Assembly (NCBI GenBank): GCA_032173965.1
Contig: CM063290.1
Coordinates: 3,365,001 to 3,429,000, forward strand
From: Sitta carolinensis
Lineage: Eukaryota; Chordata; Aves; Passeriformes; Sittidae
DNA: 64,000 bases
Direction of reading: 5' to 3'
Positions within the stretch are counted from its first letter, which is position 1. The number at the start of each line of letters is the position of its first letter. This document shows positions 60,971 through 64,000 of the stretch, piece after piece. The position numbers and the translations under genes were made by a program. The notes below the pieces were generated by a model. The model ran no database searches. It was not told the origin of the DNA and saw only the letters and a list, made by a program, of their open reading frames with translations.

Positions 60971-63900
60971 TTTCTCACTTTCCCTCTGTGTTCAGGATGT
61001 CCCTGTGGGGCTCAGGGTGGGTGCTGTGTGTGACAGTCCCTTGTACCAGGGTGCTGCAGTCTCCTGGGAGGTGTTCCTTGTTTTGCTGCACTGGAGTGTG
61101 AGTGGAGCTGCTGCAGAGCATTCTGAAGCCCCTGCTCTGCCTCCCGAGGCAGGCAGCACTCGCTGCCTTGCTGCAGGTCTCACAGCTCAAGGATCATCCC
61201 CAGCCCCTGGGATGGCAGTGATGGCTGCAGGCTGTGCCCTGCAGCACAGCCACAGTCGGGTGTGTCCCTCAGGAGCTCTCACCCATGCCTGCCCTTGCCC
61301 AGCCCGGCTGGAGCTGTTTGTGTTGGCTTTGGCCCCTCAGCCCCTCTCTCTGAAGGTTTGGGGTGCTTTGCCAGCTCCAAACACTGCATCAGGCTCGTTT
61401 TACTTTTCTAGAGAAAAGGAGCTCTTAACCCCACTGCCATGGGTCTGCCCTTGGCTTGTCCTGTGTCTGGGGCAAGCGGCTTTCAGACTTGCTCATCTTA
61501 CCTGTCTGTGAAGCACATATTAGAAATGTGGATGGTTTATTTATCTTAGTAATTGCAAAGCCCTTTGAAGCCCTTCTAGAGGGTTTCATCTGTATGGAGA
61601 AACACTCATTAAAAGCCTATTCAGTTCACAATGAAGGAAGTGAGATTCTGTTGTTTAAAAAACACTCATTTCAAAATTCTCTTTAAAGTATTGCAGCAAC
61701 TACATTAAAACTGAGGAGGGCTATTGATTTAATGCACACAATATGATATTGTGCTGTTAGGTTTTTTTCTTTTGGTAGAAATTTACTATTGATTGTCTTC
61801 ACTTTGACCAGATAGTAATGAATAGTGAAGTAAGTCTACACAAGTTGCCAATATAAAAAAAGGTTTGAAAAGTTTCTTGCCATTTTTGATGTAGTGTACT
61901 TGTAATGATCTCATTCGTTCTCGTACTTAAGTAAATCATTGTCTTCATTTTCTTGAGAATAGATTTAAGCTTAAAATGCAAGTTTATATAAATGGCAGTG
62001 CTTCCTGACTTGCAGTTACAACTCACAGGCAGGAAAATGTGAATGTTGCAGATACTTGAAGGGACTTTGGCTGAAATTACCCTGACTTAGACTCTTTTCA
62101 GCCCTGCTGACTTTGAGGGGGGGATGTGAGGCAGCAGAAGACTTGATGCACCATTAACCACACTAAAATAGAGGACCTTCCTGACTTAGGTACTTGCATC
62201 TCTGACTGAAATCACTGGGAGGCTTAAATGTGAAAAAAATGCAAGTTCAGGTTAAGATGGGTGAACCTGAAACAAACTGTCCCAGTAGAATTTGGGAGAC
62301 AGCAGAGGCAAAGTGTGAAAACACCACTTTATATACAATGGCTTTGTGTGGCAGGGTCCCTCCTGACTGCACACACCCTAGGCATGTTTGGAAGCTTCAT
62401 TATTGGTAAAAGATGTGCTGTCAGTGTGGAGTAAATGAGAAATGATCACCTCCTGCTAGAAGTGGTGGGAGACCTCAGACACACAAGGCGTGGCTGAATC
62501 TCTCTGTCCAGGGACTCCAAGCTGGTGCCAGTCAGCATGGCAGAATAAAAGTACATCCTAGTTCAGGTGGAGAGGGTAAAGGACAGTCAGAAGAGAGGAG
62601 GGCAGTGCTGACTTCAGTGGACAGCAGCGTTCAGTGATGTGGAGTGGCAGTTCTGCAATTACGTGGGTCTGGGACTATGCAGGGAGAGGGAAGAGTCCTG
62701 GAGCCAGAGGAGAATTTTAGAAATAGGTGCCAGAAGCATGGATGATTGTTTCATTTTTAATTCTTATTATTTATACCATTAATTTTTTTATAGATATTTA
62801 TTTTCCCTGTCTAATGCCTGAAAGTGAGTGGTTTCTGCTGTAAGCCGAGGTTCTGGTCTTGGCAGGGAAATGCAGCTAGAGGATTTTGGCCGGTCGGCTT
62901 GCTTAACTCTGCCCATCTGTCATCAGCATCCTCTGTTCTGTGGCAGAGAGAAACGGGGAGTTTGACTTCAGAGATGCTTGTTATGCCTGGCATGTCACTG
63001 CTCGTGACAGATCTGATGTACTCGTGTAGCAATTAATGGTGGTGCAGCTTTTCCTTTGGCACCATCATGCTTCGTGAGTTTTCATCATCCTGCACTCAGT
63101 TTGAAGTGAACAAAACACTGAATATTAGAGACAGCAAAGGCTGAGGTTGCAGATGCCTTTGCAAATAGCAGGAGAGAAGATGTGCTGTGGTGTAGGCCTG
63201 GCTGGGCATCAAGATTTCTGTTGTGAGCTTGTTTTCAAGATCAGAGAGATGTTTTGTCTTCATCTTGCCCTGATTTGGAACAGAGCAACAAGTGTTCATG
63301 GACCTGAAGATCCCCCTTGTTCTGCCCCAGGTAGAGAAGCCCTATAAGCTCAGCAGAGCCCTGCTCTGGCAGGGGCTGAATGACCCTGCAGAGATCCCTG
63401 GGCTCCTTCAGAGCCCCCACTGAGTGAGGAGCCCTCGATCCCAGAGCGTGGCATGTCCCAGCCCTGCACAAGCCTTGCAGCTCGGCTGGGGCCAGCACAG
63501 CATCCCCCAAACCATCCCAGTGCCGGGACTGAGGGAAACCCCTGGGGCTCTGGGCTCCATCACCCCTCCAGATGTGCCCCCAGGGATCTCCAGCTGCTCT
63601 CTGAGCAGCTCTGCTCTGCACGAGCACACGCCTCCTCCATGGCTCACCAGAGCTGATTCCAGCTCGTGTTTGCTGTGAGATGATTACTTTATTGAATGAT
63701 CTAAAAACTAAACAAGCTTGTTTTCCTTGGAAAGGTCTCAATAGCCTTTATTGTAAATTTAATTCTGCTGGTGTTTCTGGAAGATCTGATTGGCACAGTC
63801 CACTGTGTTGGGCCTCTTCTCGGAGATGGTCAGCAGGATGGGTTTAGTGCAGCATTAAAATCTCCTCTGCTGAGAACGTGACTACTTCTATTCTAATGTA

Positions 63901-64000
63901 AAACTAGTAAAATGAAACACTAAATTTAAACTACTTTGCCTCAGAATGAGACTCAGTATAAATATTTAGGCTAAAATATGAAATGTTTTACAGCAAGATA

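Larger units (their letters stand above)
47672..64000 (+). other. EGFEM1: EGFEM1 intron 4 (over 16.3 kb, runs off window)
   Basis: Starts with a consensus GTGAGT donor. No further cysteine-patterned exon with flanking splice sites was found by reading all plus frames. The content is AT-rich unique sequence, one CR1 fragment, one LTR-like segment, a T19 run (47836-47854), and two GC-richer blocks (about 60950-61440 and 63300-63660) without recognisable coding capacity. Unique, motif-rich stretches near 49660-49860 and 54840-55000 resemble conserved non-coding DNA in composition. Confidence 0.65.

Noticed and set aside
60933..61511. 192-aa plus-strand frame in a GC-rich block
   Set aside because: No domain or splice context; composition explains the open frame.

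Overview
This window looks like a bird (avian, plausibly songbird) genomic segment. The evidence is vertebrate split genes with GT-AG introns and CpG-island first exons, about ten short 3'-end fragments of CR1-type LINEs, few other interspersed repeats, and several GC-rich minisatellites. Species was not determined. The gene order, GOLIM4 next to EGFEM1 in divergent orientation, matches the arrangement I know from human 3q26.2, where EGFEM1P is a pseudogene.

Layout. Positions 1-628 hold the 5' end of GOLIM4 on the minus strand (coding part of exon 1 at 442-628, intron 1 running off the left edge). Its CpG-island promoter spans about 629-1135. Two adjacent minisatellites (1135-1445 and 1490-1857) and a CR1 fragment lie immediately upstream. 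From about 2.2 to 32.2 kb is intergenic, mostly AT-rich unique DNA with scattered CR1 3' ends and an isolated CpG-rich minisatellite at 14.74-15.29 kb. From 32.24 to 33.11 kb lies a large GGCAG-type array, including 779 consecutive plus-strand bases without thymine. It abuts the CpG-island promoter and first exon of EGFEM1 (plus strand, ATG at 33344).

EGFEM1 exons 2, 3 and 4 are at 45246-45380, 46041-46150 and 47567-47671. Their phases fit exactly. Together the four exons encode 142 complete residues: a signal peptide, a complete seven-cysteine EMI domain and a first six-cysteine EGF domain. The rest of the window (47672-64000) is intron 4, and no fifth exon was recognised.

Both genes act in the secretory system (a Golgi membrane protein and a predicted secreted or matrix protein), but nothing here shows that they work together. 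No operon, CRISPR array, phage or other prokaryotic-style system is present. The most unusual content is the set of G-rich tandem arrays beside both divergent promoters, above all the thymine-free array upstream of EGFEM1. I found no clearly new multi-gene system.
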